Shown: piece after piece, positions 46,062 to 54,279 of the stretch | How positions within the stretch are numbered: the first letter of the stretch is position 1 | How the letters are laid out: each line of letters begins with the position of its first letter | DNA from: an uncultured Blautia sp. | Lineage (GTDB): Bacteria > Bacillota > Clostridia > Lachnospirales > Lachnospiraceae | Assembly (NCBI GenBank): GCA_900542045.1 | Contig: UQMI01000008.1 | Span: 12,832-76,831 of the forward strand | Direction: 5' to 3' | Length of the DNA: 64,000 nt | Notes under the pieces: model-generated | Database searches by the model: none | The model's input: only the letters and a program-made list of their open reading frames with translations | What the model was told of the DNA's origin: nothing | Position numbers and translations under genes: made by a program

Positions 46062-46220
46062 TCATTCCCGGGAAAACAGGGACCTTTCAAAACTTCTAAC
46101 ATAATATAACGATGTAACGCATAGTTGAGGGATCCGAAAATGTATCCTGTCAGCCGCGGCTGTCCCCGGATTCCACACCAGGTCTCGTCCGCGGGCCCTG
46201 CATAACAGAAAGGATTTATT

Positions 46221-46571
46221 ATGATTGAAGAAACGAAAAAACCCTGCCCTCCCAGACAACATGTTCACGAAATACAAGGCAGTGTAAAAATTGCCGGCTG
46301 CTGTGAATATGCCCATAACCATCGATTTGCCACTGTTTCGGGAGAAGCCGTTCCCTGTGACGGCAGTCATGTCCACGAAGTATCCTTCCAGACAGATTCC
46401 TGCAACGGCCATACCCATCATTTCTGCGGCACAACTTCTCCGGCCATTGATGTGGGCTGCGGAAAGCATGTGCATCTGCTGAAGGGCTGCACCTCCACGG
46501 ACGCGCATCATAAACATGAATTTATCACTGCAACTTTTATTGAGGATCCGGTCTGCCAGCCAGTGGACTGA
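46221..46571 (+). CDS. YmaF-family His/Cys-rich protein
   Basis: A 116-residue protein that fits the YmaF family: HVHEIQGSVKIAG, AHNHRFATVSGEAV, HVHEVSFQTDSCNGHTHHF, KHVHLLKGCTS and HHKHEF repeats. At least fifteen His and about eight Cys make metal binding likely. The function is unknown; no enzyme motif is seen. GAAAGG lies 8 bases before the ATG. The 159-base stretch before it contains a perfect CAGCCGCGGCTG palindrome (46151-46162) but no clear promoter. Confidence 0.85.
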   Translation: MIEETKKPCPPRQHVHEIQGSVKIAGCCEYAHNHRFATVSGEAVPCDGSHVHEVSFQTDSCNGHTHHFCGTTSPAIDVGCGKHVHLLKGCTSTDAHHKHEFITATFIEDPVCQPVD

Positions 46572-46672
46572 TCTGCCGTTTCTCAGATACAGCGGTCAGA
46601 CGTCTCCTGTCAGAACCTGTCCATGAAACAGCCTGACGCCGGCAGAGCCGCTGCATACAGATTGATCCGGTG

Positions 46673-46725
46673 AAAAAATCCTGCGGTGCAGGATTTTCCG
46701 CCTGCGGCGGGTTGCTTCTTGCAGC
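46673..46725 (-). terminator. Copy 3 of the structured repeat, after the ABC exporter operon
   Basis: Read leftwards: GCTGC/GCAAC-type hairpin (46725-46711), a CCGCC-GCA-GGCGG stem (46710-46698), then AATCCTGC/GCAGGATT (46695-46677) and a T6 tail. It lies 24 bases past the stop of the membrane subunit gene. Confidence 0.75.
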
Positions 46726-46748
46726 ATTTTTGTGAAAACTTCGGACAG

Positions 46749-48320
46749 CTACGCTCTCAGACGGAATGTCCTGGGCGCAAACCGGTAAACCAGAATGCAG
46801 GCGATCACAGAATACAGCACACAAAACACAATGCACGCGATCCCAAAAATCAGGAGCGGCATCCTCACCTGCATCATCAGAAAACAGATCAGATACGTTG
46901 CGGACATGATAATCTGATACATGCCGCTTTTCATTTCCGTACCTGCATTGTATGGCTGAAGCAGATAATAAATGGTCAGGTAGTGGATAGAGAAAAACAC
47001 ACTCATGCAAAGGACAGAGACCAGCAGAACCACATAATCCAGCGGATTCTCCGTTCCTCCGGACGCATACAGAATCAGGACCAGACCGCTGCCGATCACT
47101 GCCGCCGGCACCCCATTGATCTTCACGATCTCCCGGAGCCGGATCTGAAACAGCTTCAGAACAAATTTGGGCTGCTTATAGAAAGAATACGTCAGCAGAC
47201 TGTGGTCACAGTTCATAAACAGTGCTTTCGTAAAACCGGTTCCCCGGTTTATTGCATACATGATAAACACAAAATAGGGAAGCCAGTTCAGGATCAGTGT
47301 ATGAACAACTTCCCTGAGCTGCGGCGCAAGATACAGAGCCAGAAGCACACCGCCTATCAGGAAACAGCAGACAGCTGCGATTCGGATGGTGGATTTCCAG
47401 AGAATCTTCTGATGCCGTTTGATAAACAGTTCGTTCAGATATTCAAATCCTTTGCGCCTGCTGGTAATGGAGCTGTCATCCGTGATGGATTTGTCGCTGA
47501 GAGTTCTGGACACCTGCTGCACCGTATCCATCTGACTGGTCACCTGAGCCAGCAGTTCCTGGTTAATCTCTCTGTAAAAGGAAAAAGACAAGATCTTTCG
47601 TATGCCTGCAAGTCCTGCAGGAATAAAAAACAGAAGAATCAGGATGGATACCCCTGCAGGCAGCACAATCCCCGCGGCAGGCAGACCGTAGGCCAGCGCC
47701 AGAAGAACCCCTGCAGACAGCCAGAGATATCTGTTCAGTTTATTTTCATTATAGACAAAACCGTTTTTTTCATAATCCCGCAGAGAATACGCAGCCACTG
47801 CCATCTTCGCTCCGGCTACGGAAAACGGCTGCAGAATGCAGAACCACAGCGGCACATTCCAAAGCTGTCCGTAAATCACCGAAAAGGGCAGAAATCCAAT
47901 GATCACCTTCAAAATCGCATATCCATAATTGACCAGCGTATATTCCCTGGCATTCATCCGCATCAGGATCATGGCATAATACTTATCTCTGGTCGGATCA
48001 AAGAGACTGGTATTCATATAAGCTCCGATCACCGTCAAAAAGAGCAGAATGTGGAGAAACACCTGTTCCCCGGGAATATTTCGATACAGGATTCCAATTC
48101 CGCATATCATGGTAATAAAATACAAAAATTTCCCCAGAAACACGGCAATCAGTTCCCACAGCACAGACAGGATATTGGCCAAAATCTTTAAGCCCCTGAC
48201 TCCGTACAGTGCATCCGGCAGAAGCCTTTTAAGCAGTGGGATCTGTTTGAGTCCGTACAGAATACTGTTTACCCGGTATGTATTCCGGAGTGAAAAAGAA
48301 AGACGTAAGGTTTTAAACAT
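46749..48320 (-). CDS. ABC exporter membrane subunit
   Basis: A 523-residue polytopic membrane protein with about twelve hydrophobic segments and no clear substrate motif. Its start overlaps the end of the ATPase gene by 8 bases, so it is almost surely that ATPase's partner. It resembles the large two-subunit exporters of Firmicutes that are named only as ABC transporter permease. The first part is basic and amphipathic (FKTLRLSFSLRNTYRVNSIL). Repeat copy 3 ends the transcript. Substrate is unknown. Confidence 0.8.
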   Translation of the reverse strand: MFKTLRLSFSLRNTYRVNSILYGLKQIPLLKRLLPDALYGVRGLKILANILSVLWELIAVFLGKFLYFITMICGIGILYRNIPGEQVFLHILLFLTVIGAYMNTSLFDPTRDKYYAMILMRMNAREYTLVNYGYAILKVIIGFLPFSVIYGQLWNVPLWFCILQPFSVAGAKMAVAAYSLRDYEKNGFVYNENKLNRYLWLSAGVLLALAYGLPAAGIVLPAGVSILILLFFIPAGLAGIRKILSFSFYREINQELLAQVTSQMDTVQQVSRTLSDKSITDDSSITSRRKGFEYLNELFIKRHQKILWKSTIRIAAVCCFLIGGVLLALYLAPQLREVVHTLILNWLPYFVFIMYAINRGTGFTKALFMNCDHSLLTYSFYKQPKFVLKLFQIRLREIVKINGVPAAVIGSGLVLILYASGGTENPLDYVVLLVSVLCMSVFFSIHYLTIYYLLQPYNAGTEMKSGMYQIIMSATYLICFLMMQVRMPLLIFGIACIVFCVLYSVIACILVYRFAPRTFRLRA

Positions 48321-49020
48321 GCTCCTCCTCCCGCAGCGCTGCTATGATCTTTGTTTTAAATTCCTGATTATCCAGATTGGATTTTTCCACCGCTTCCAGC
48401 TCTCCGTGACTGAGCAGCACGATTTCATCACATAAATCCAGAGCCAGATCTAAAATATGTGTGGAAAAAACAGTAATCCGGCTGCTCTTCAGAGAACGGA
48501 GCAGCTGTTTCATCTCTTCTGCCACCACCACGTCCAGGGAAGTCAGCGGCTCGTCCAGAAGCAGGATTTTGGGCTGGGCAATGATATTGACCAGCATCTG
48601 CATCTTGTTTTTCATGCCATGGGAATAATCTTTCAGCAGCTTATCCCGGTCTTCCGGCGCAATGCTCACATAGTCAAAATATTCGTCAATACTCTTCTTT
48701 TCCTGAATGGAATCCTCATTGATATCCAGGAAAAACTTTAAAAATTCCCGTCCGGTGAGAAATTCCGGCACCGTAGGCGTTGACAGCACATAGCCGATAT
48801 CTTCTGCTTTTACTTCACGCTGCACTCCGTTTTCTTCCAGAAAAAAATCGCCTCCGTCTGCCTTGATATCCCGGTTGATACAGTTGAATAACGTGGTTTT
48901 CCCCGCCCCGTTCCGTCCCAGAAGTCCGTAGATTTTTCCCTCTTCAAAGGTGAAATTTATATCTTTCAGGACTTCTTTTTTTTCGAAATGTTTTGCCAGA
49001 TGCGCAATGATAAATTTCAT
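48313..49020 (-). CDS. ABC exporter ATPase with non-standard signature
   Basis: A 235-residue ATP-binding subunit. Walker A is GLLGRNGAGKTTLFN, and Walker B with catalytic Glu is ILLLDEPLTSLDVV. The signature is YSHGMKNKMQ instead of LSGGQ, as in several drug and bacteriocin exporters. The ATG at 49020 begins the usual N-terminus (MKFIIAHLAKHFEKK); AAGGAGG is 14 bases upstream and AGGACAGGA is nearer. A TTG at 49056 in the same frame is less likely. It pairs with the membrane subunit at 46749. Confidence 0.92.
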   Translation of the reverse strand: MKFIIAHLAKHFEKKEVLKDINFTFEEGKIYGLLGRNGAGKTTLFNCINRDIKADGGDFFLEENGVQREVKAEDIGYVLSTPTVPEFLTGREFLKFFLDINEDSIQEKKSIDEYFDYVSIAPEDRDKLLKDYSHGMKNKMQMLVNIIAQPKILLLDEPLTSLDVVVAEEMKQLLRSLKSSRITVFSTHILDLALDLCDEIVLLSHGELEAVEKSNLDNQEFKTKIIAALREEEHV

Positions 49021-49311
49021 TTTCCTGTCCTTTGCCTCCTTAGATCCGTGTATCAAAAATGCCCGACGGATCCTGACCTTTTTCCGGGTATTCTCCCTGC
49101 TTTTTCTGAAAGCACCGGCGTATCCGTCTTGATTTCCTGTTTATTGTCAGACTTTGTTCGAAAATTTTAGCATATTTTTTCTGTAAATTCAATCAATTTA
49201 GGAATTCAACCCGGAAATAACGAAAAAATTTACAACTTTCTGCCCGCCTCCGGTCCATACACATGTCCTTTCTCCTGACTTTTTCTACATAAAAAGACAC
49301 CTGCCCCATGA

Positions 49312-50514
49312 TCAGGAATGTACCCGCTGCATGCGAAACTCCATACGGAAAGACGGATATTCTCCATAAACAGGCACAAGCGCCGGTGTGTCGCTGTATC
49401 TGGCCCTCCGCAGCTGGTAACCTTCATATTCCATGACGCAATCTACCGTCACACCTCCCAGGGACGTGGTAAAACTCTGAAACCGGTCCCCATTGGCCTT
49501 CAGCTCCTGATAAAGCAAAGAAGGGAACCCGGGGAAAAGCCGGTATTCCTCCTGGGCACAGATATAAGAAAGCACCGTTACTGCCATAAGGTCTCCCGGG
49601 GAGACGATCTCCACATTCTCATTGCTGTATGACTGGGAAAATTCCAGACCTGTCATCACACCATTTTCTTCTGTGAAATGAAACCGGGGCAGCGGCGCAT
49701 AATCTTCTGCCGTCTGGATCACATAGGATCTGGCCGGTAGCTTTTCCCAATCGCCATCTGCGGTCAAAGCCATGGAAGAATCCTGGCCCAACGGAGGATA
49801 GAGTTCCGGCAGATTCAGCTGCCGGTCAATATGCCAGAAGTCCTGTGCGCCATTAAAATTTTCCGCATACTGCGCAGCCGTGATATTTCCCCTGTGTACG
49901 GGAACTGCGCCTGCCTGCCATATAACCAGACTTCCTGCAGTAAGACCCGCCAGGATCACTATGGCTGCAGCCACTTTCCGCTGTACTGATCTGCCATCCC
50001 ATACGAGTATGGCTTCTTCTTCCCACTCCAGTATTTCTCCTTTTTTGCAGGCCCGGTAAGACAGATATTCCCGGACCAGGCAATACACCGGAATATAGAA
50101 ACCGGAACCTTTTTTCAGCACGGTCCACGTTCTGTAAAAGGCCTCCCTCCAGGTCAGCCGGGCGCCGTTCTCCGCTGCTGCCCACAGCCCCATCAGGAAT
50201 TTTCCCGGCGTTGTACCAAGCCGTGCCAGCAGTACCGGCTCTGCCAGCAGAAGAATACATATGCGCGCTGCAATCCCAGCTCCAATGCCGGCTGCCCCCA
50301 TCTCCATAATGTTGGTATGAAGAACCAGCGAGAGAAAGGACTCCCACAGCAGCAGATAGATGGTTTCATCGATCATACGGGCAAAATACCGCAGCCATGC
50401 GGCAGTCACTCTGGGAAGTCCGTTCCCGCCTGGATAAACATTCTTCTCTTTTCTCTCAAAAGACCCCTCCGCTTTTGGCATTGCGGATATTTGCTCTGTT
50501 TCTCTGTTCATCAT
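49312..50514 (-). CDS. RDD-family membrane protein with large outer domain
   Basis: A 400-residue protein. The N-terminal half has the RDD pattern: ARMIDETIYLLLWESFL with R-x2-D, two helices, then LGTTPGKFLMGLW. A helix at about 195-215 leads to a C-terminal outer domain of about 180 residues without a recognised family. Members of RDD may exchange ions. GGGAGGAG precedes the ATG at 50514; a frame start at 50535 lies within that site. It is divergent from the regulator at 50731. The 291 bases between this gene and the ABC exporter start show nothing definite. Confidence 0.82.
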   Translation of the reverse strand: MMNRETEQISAMPKAEGSFERKEKNVYPGGNGLPRVTAAWLRYFARMIDETIYLLLWESFLSLVLHTNIMEMGAAGIGAGIAARICILLLAEPVLLARLGTTPGKFLMGLWAAAENGARLTWREAFYRTWTVLKKGSGFYIPVYCLVREYLSYRACKKGEILEWEEEAILVWDGRSVQRKVAAAIVILAGLTAGSLVIWQAGAVPVHRGNITAAQYAENFNGAQDFWHIDRQLNLPELYPPLGQDSSMALTADGDWEKLPARSYVIQTAEDYAPLPRFHFTEENGVMTGLEFSQSYSNENVEIVSPGDLMAVTVLSYICAQEEYRLFPGFPSLLYQELKANGDRFQSFTTSLGGVTVDCVMEYEGYQLRRARYSDTPALVPVYGEYPSFRMEFRMQRVHS

Positions 50515-50730
50515 CCCCCACACTCCTCCCTGCATAATCTGTTATCCATATAAAAAAGGAAAACAGACCTGGGGTCAAGCATGTTTTTGTTAAATCCATA
50601 TTAAAATGCGTATATCAGAACATAGACAAAAGATCAGAATCCGCCTGTTCCGGCACAGAGCCGGGTGATCTCCCCTGCCCCTTGTCGAATCCGGAAAAAC
50701 GAATTATACTGAATAAATCGGAGGTGCAGT

Positions 50731-51456
50731 ATGGACTATACAACATTCAAAGAAACAACTGTCATGAAAAACAAGATTCTTTTAATAGAAGATGATGATG
50801 AAATCAGAGACATGGTAAACGACTATTTATCCGGAGAATTTAAAATCTTCTCTTTCAGCAGCGGAAAATCAGCGATTCAGACCATCAATGACTACGATAC
50901 CTGTTCTCTTGCCCTGATAGATCTTATGCTGCCGGATATGAATGGTATGGAGATTATTAAAATCATCCGCCGGAGCAGTACGATCCCGATCATCATAATC
51001 ACCGCAAAAGACAACGATACAGATAAAACATTAGGGTTAAATCTGGGCGCTGATGATTATGTGGTAAAACCTTTTTCTCTGATTGAACTGGCCGCCAGAA
51101 TAAAGGCCAATATCCGGCGGGCCAGAACCTATCAGACCATGCCCGATGCTGCCGTTATAAAGATCAGAGATCTGGAAATCGATCCGGTCTGTTACACCGT
51201 CAGCCGTCAGGGAAATCCCATTGATCTGACTCCCATCGAATTTAAGATCCTGCATCTGCTGGCATCCCATCCGGGACAGGCCTTTTCCAAAGAACGTCTG
51301 TATGAGCTGATCTGGAAAGAACCGTATTTCGGCAATAAAAATGTACTGAATACCCATATCAACCGCCTGCGTTTGAAACTGAAGAAAAATGTGGAAGATA
51401 CAACCGCCTATATCAAAACCCTGTGGGGCATCGGCTATAAAATGGAGGAAAAATAA
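50731..51456 (+). CDS. OmpR-family response regulator of the peptide-resistance locus
   Basis: A 241-residue regulator. The receiver domain has LLIEDDDEIRDMV, phospho-acceptor Asp64 in LALIDLMLPDMNG, and the conserved Lys in DDYVVKPFS. The C-terminal winged helix has SKERLYELIW and TLWGIGYKM. CGGAGG precedes the ATG. The kinase gene begins immediately at the next base, with no gap. The regulator itself appears intact, although its kinase is not. Its probable target is the direct-repeat promoter at 52223-52276. Confidence 0.94.
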   Translation: MDYTTFKETTVMKNKILLIEDDDEIRDMVNDYLSGEFKIFSFSSGKSAIQTINDYDTCSLALIDLMLPDMNGMEIIKIIRRSSTIPIIIITAKDNDTDKTLGLNLGADDYVVKPFSLIELAARIKANIRRARTYQTMPDAAVIKIRDLEIDPVCYTVSRQGNPIDLTPIEFKILHLLASHPGQAFSKERLYELIWKEPYFGNKNVLNTHINRLRLKLKKNVEDTTAYIKTLWGIGYKMEEK

Positions 51457-52227
51457 ATGCGGATCCTGTTTGCTGTACTTTTGGCCGCATTGTTGGCCGC
51501 TCTGATCTGGCAGAGGTCACGATACAAAAAACTGCAAAAAGAAATCAATTATATCAGCAGCCGGCTGGAAAACCTTCCTGTTGCTTCGGAAAATGGTTTC
51601 GTACTTCTCCCAACGGATCACACCTGTATAAAAAAGCTGGGGACTGTCCTTAACAATCTGCTGCAGGACTTCTATATAAAGAAGTCCGAATTTACCCAGA
51701 GCCAGAAAGCAGATAATCTGATCACCACGATCAACGATTATTTTACAATGTCCAAAATTACATCCGGCGATCTTCCTCTGCTGCTGCAGAAAGAAAATAT
51801 TTCCGGGCTTTGCCGTGATACGATTCTGGACTATTACGATCTGCTGGAAAAACAGCAGTTTGACGTAGACATACAGATACCAGATGCCCCTGTCTTTGCC
51901 TATACAGATAAGGACGCACTGCAGCGTATTTTGAAGAATCTGATCGATAATACAGTCCGGCACGGAGGTGATGGCAGGTACCTTGCTCTGCGCCTTACTT
52001 CAGCCAATGGAACGTGCATGATCGAAATAGAAGATCACGGAAAAGGAATGTCCCTTCAGCAGCAAAAACAGATTTTTACAAGAAATTATACAACGGCAGC
52101 CAAGTCCTCCGGCAGTGGTCTGGGCCTGGCAATTTCCCAACAGCTGGCCGCACAGATGGGTGCCCGGCTGCAGGTTCACAGCATTCCCAATGAACAGACA
52201 GTTTTCTCAATCATTATGAAAAGTTAG
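51457..52227 (+). CDS. Histidine-kinase-like protein lacking the phospho-acceptor H box
   Basis: A 256-residue membrane kinase homologue with one N-terminal helix (residues 3-19), no sensor domain, and an intact ATP-binding domain: LKNLIDNTVRHGGDG, IEDHGKGMS and SGSGLGLAISQQLA. The usual S-H-D/E-L-R/K-T-P motif of the dimer domain is absent. The chain passes from a first helix (KKSEFTQSQ) straight to the second (ADNLITTINDYFTMSKI) at about residue 83. Relatives of this sort are about 60-80 residues longer. An in-frame deletion of the H box is the likely cause. It could be a phosphatase-only or dead form. It abuts the regulator and precedes the ABC genes. Confidence 0.9.
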   Translation: MRILFAVLLAALLAALIWQRSRYKKLQKEINYISSRLENLPVASENGFVLLPTDHTCIKKLGTVLNNLLQDFYIKKSEFTQSQKADNLITTINDYFTMSKITSGDLPLLLQKENISGLCRDTILDYYDLLEKQQFDVDIQIPDAPVFAYTDKDALQRILKNLIDNTVRHGGDGRYLALRLTSANGTCMIEIEDHGKGMSLQQQKQIFTRNYTTAAKSSGSGLGLAISQQLAAQMGARLQVHSIPNEQTVFSIIMKS

Positions 52228-52276
52228 AAAAACGTTAGATTTCAGGCAGAGAAAAGAGAGATCTGTTTTGTATAAT
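52223..52276 (+). promoter_or_regulatory. Predicted regulator-controlled promoter of the resistance ABC genes
   Basis: GTTAGA occurs at 52223 and 52234, an 11-base period, overlapping the kinase stop codon. A perfect TATAAT follows at 52271-52276 with no good -35 box. This fits activation by the OmpR-type regulator at 50731. The start codon of the ATPase gene is at 52302. Confidence 0.55.
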
Positions 52277-52301
52277 AAAAGCCATACAGGAGGCATACAA
52301 A

Positions 52302-53213
52302 ATGGAGGATATTATGAGAACCACAGGGCTGCAAAAGTCCTATAAAGGAACTGTGGCTGTAAATGATGTGAATATTCATATCCCCAAAGGAGCTGTTTAT
52401 GGTTTTGTGGGACCAAATGGGGCAGGCAAAAGTACAGTCATGAAGATGATCTTGAACCTGATCCATCCCGACGCCGGTGAGGTTCATCTTTTTGGAGAAA
52501 AAGTCACAGATCACAGTTATGAAATCTTCAAAAAAGTAGGATCCATCATTGAAAATCCCTGTTTCTACGAAAAAATGACAGCCCGCCAGAACCTGGATTT
52601 ACACTGCGAATACATGGGATTTCCCAACAAAACACGGATTGATGAAGTCCTGGAAATGGTTGGCCTGGCAGGTGCCGCAGAAAAACAGATCCGGCATTAC
52701 TCCCTGGGCATGAAACAGCGGCTGGCTATTGCAAGAGCGATCCTTGCACGGCCGGAATTTCTGATCCTGGATGAGCCGATCAATGCCCTGGACCCGGAAG
52801 GCATCCGTGAAATGCGGACGCTGTTCCAACGGCTAAACCGGGATGAGGGAACAACGATTTTTATTTCCAGCCATATTCTGTCTGAGGTGGATCTGATCGC
52901 GGATACCATCGGAATTCTCCACCACGGAAAACTTCTGGCAGAATTGCCCATCGAAGAGATTCACAAACGGCAGACCGAATACCTCAATCTGCAGGTGGAC
53001 AATGTGGCCCATACAGCAGCTCTGCTGGAAAAAATGGGAATTACAAACTTCAGTGTACTGGACAAAGAATTTATCCGCATTTATGATTCTTCTGTCTCAG
53101 GCAAGGCCCTGTCAAAAATCCTCATAGAAAACGGCATTGGTCTGGAAAGCCTGGGCCGAAACCATGATACACTGGAGGATTATTTCTTTCAGCTTACAGA
53201 GGAGGACAAATAA
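52302..53213 (+). CDS. BcrA-type ABC ATPase, antimicrobial peptide resistance
   Basis: A 303-residue ATPase of the bacitracin/lantibiotic immunity class. Walker A is GFVGPNGAGKSTVMKM, the signature is YSLGMKQRLAIARAIL, and Walker B is LILDEPINALDPEG; the switch His is in ISSHIL. The C-terminal 85 residues form the accessory part seen in BcrA-like proteins. AGGAGG lies 9 bases before the ATG. The permease gene follows after one base. With the two-component genes upstream this has the standard layout of peptide-sensing resistance loci. The peptide involved is unknown. Confidence 0.94.
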   Translation: MEDIMRTTGLQKSYKGTVAVNDVNIHIPKGAVYGFVGPNGAGKSTVMKMILNLIHPDAGEVHLFGEKVTDHSYEIFKKVGSIIENPCFYEKMTARQNLDLHCEYMGFPNKTRIDEVLEMVGLAGAAEKQIRHYSLGMKQRLAIARAILARPEFLILDEPINALDPEGIREMRTLFQRLNRDEGTTIFISSHILSEVDLIADTIGILHHGKLLAELPIEEIHKRQTEYLNLQVDNVAHTAALLEKMGITNFSVLDKEFIRIYDSSVSGKALSKILIENGIGLESLGRNHDTLEDYFFQLTEEDK

Positions 53214-53214
53214 T

Positions 53215-53907
53215 ATGGCACATCTGATCCGATTAGAATTAAAGAAATTCGGGATTGCGCAAAATGTTTTCTTTACCTTTGCAGCAATCCTTTTCAGCAT
53301 TCTTTTTATCACCGTATCCTTAGTGGACAGTATGACAGACCCGTCACAGACAAAAGATACGTTTGAAAGCACGTTTCTGGTGATCGGCCTGCTGATGTCG
53401 TTCATTTTTCTTGTGTATTCCTCAGTATTAACTGCACGGCTGGTAATCGGAGAATATACCCAGCATACCATTACCATTTTATTTTCCTATCCTCTGAACC
53501 GAACGCAGCTGATCGCCGGCAAACTCATTCTTATCATGATCTACACGGCGATTTCGATGACACTCGGATACCTCTGCTGCAGCGGCTATCTTCTATTTGC
53601 CGACAGCTGCTTCGGCATGCTGGAAGGGTCCTTTCAGCCCTCTTTCCTTCAGACATGGATTCCCACGGCTATTGTCACTGTGACTGTTTGTACCATCTTA
53701 TCCCTCTGGCCGTTTATCATTGGCATGATCCGAAAATCTGTCCCTGCAGCCATCGTAACTTCCCTGATCGTCATTGTATTCCGGCAGGTAATCATCAGCA
53801 GAAATCCCACAAATCAGGAGCCTTTGCTGCAGGTTCTTCTCGCCGCTGCTGTAACATTTGCACTGACTCTCCTTGTCTTTCAAAAGAAAGTGCCAGAACT
53901 GTATTGA
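53215..53907 (+). CDS. BcrB-type ABC permease
   Basis: A 230-residue ABC-2-type permease with six hydrophobic helices and the typical start MAHLIRLELKKFGI. Segments such as ARLVIGEYTQHTITILFSYP and LNRTQLIAGKLI are usual for lantibiotic immunity permeases. The ATG at 53215 lies one base past the ATPase stop, within GAGGACAAATA; a longer frame from 53137 would overlap the ATPase gene. A TCACAG...CTGTGA hairpin (53936-53967) lies 29 bases past the stop. Confidence 0.9.
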   Translation: MAHLIRLELKKFGIAQNVFFTFAAILFSILFITVSLVDSMTDPSQTKDTFESTFLVIGLLMSFIFLVYSSVLTARLVIGEYTQHTITILFSYPLNRTQLIAGKLILIMIYTAISMTLGYLCCSGYLLFADSCFGMLEGSFQPSFLQTWIPTAIVTVTVCTILSLWPFIIGMIRKSVPAAIVTSLIVIVFRQVIISRNPTNQEPLLQVLLAAAVTFALTLLVFQKKVPELY

Positions 53908-54017
53908 ACTGGTTTTGCGATAAGATAGCAGAACTCACAGTGGAACATTCAGTTTTTCCGCTGTGACTCAAATAATGCACGCTGCGCATTTATTTTCACA
54001 GGCTAAATCCTGATACG

Positions 54018-54055
54018 AAAAAAGCCGGAAGCTTTGAATATTCAAAACTTCCGAC
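54018..54055 (-). terminator. Terminator of tRNA-Trp
   Basis: Read leftwards, GTCGGAAG pairs with CTTCCGGC around an inner TTTGAATATTCAAA palindrome and is followed by T6. It begins 12 bases past the tRNA 3' end. Confidence 0.88.
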
Positions 54056-54066
54056 TTTCAGCAATA

Positions 54067-54137
54067 CAGGGGCTGAGAGAATCGAACTCCCACTAAGAGT
54101 TTTGGAGACTCCTGTCATGCCATTTGACCAAGCCCCT
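54067..54137 (-). tRNA. tRNA-Trp (anticodon CCA)
   Basis: A complete cloverleaf on the leftward strand. The 7-bp acceptor stem is AGGGGCT/AGCCCCT, the D stem is GTC/GAC, the anticodon stem is GGAGT/ACTCT with loop CTCCAAA giving anticodon CCA, and the T arm is GGGAG-TTCGATT-CTCTC. The 3' CCA is not encoded. A terminator follows. Confidence 0.96.
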
Positions 54138-54279
54138 ATGCGAAGCATGCCTATTATTTATATCACATCCCTGTGACAATGTCAATGCTTTATTCGCCTG
54201 TTTTCGCAATTTCAGCAATTTCAGCAACTATTTCGTCATTTTCCTGCCTGACAGCTTCGCTTTTATCTGTTCTTTCCAC

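Noticed and set aside
46686-48191. 501-codon rightward open frame
   Set aside because: Antisense to the ABC exporter membrane subunit. That gene overlaps its ATPase gene and ends at a terminator, so the leftward frame is the real one.
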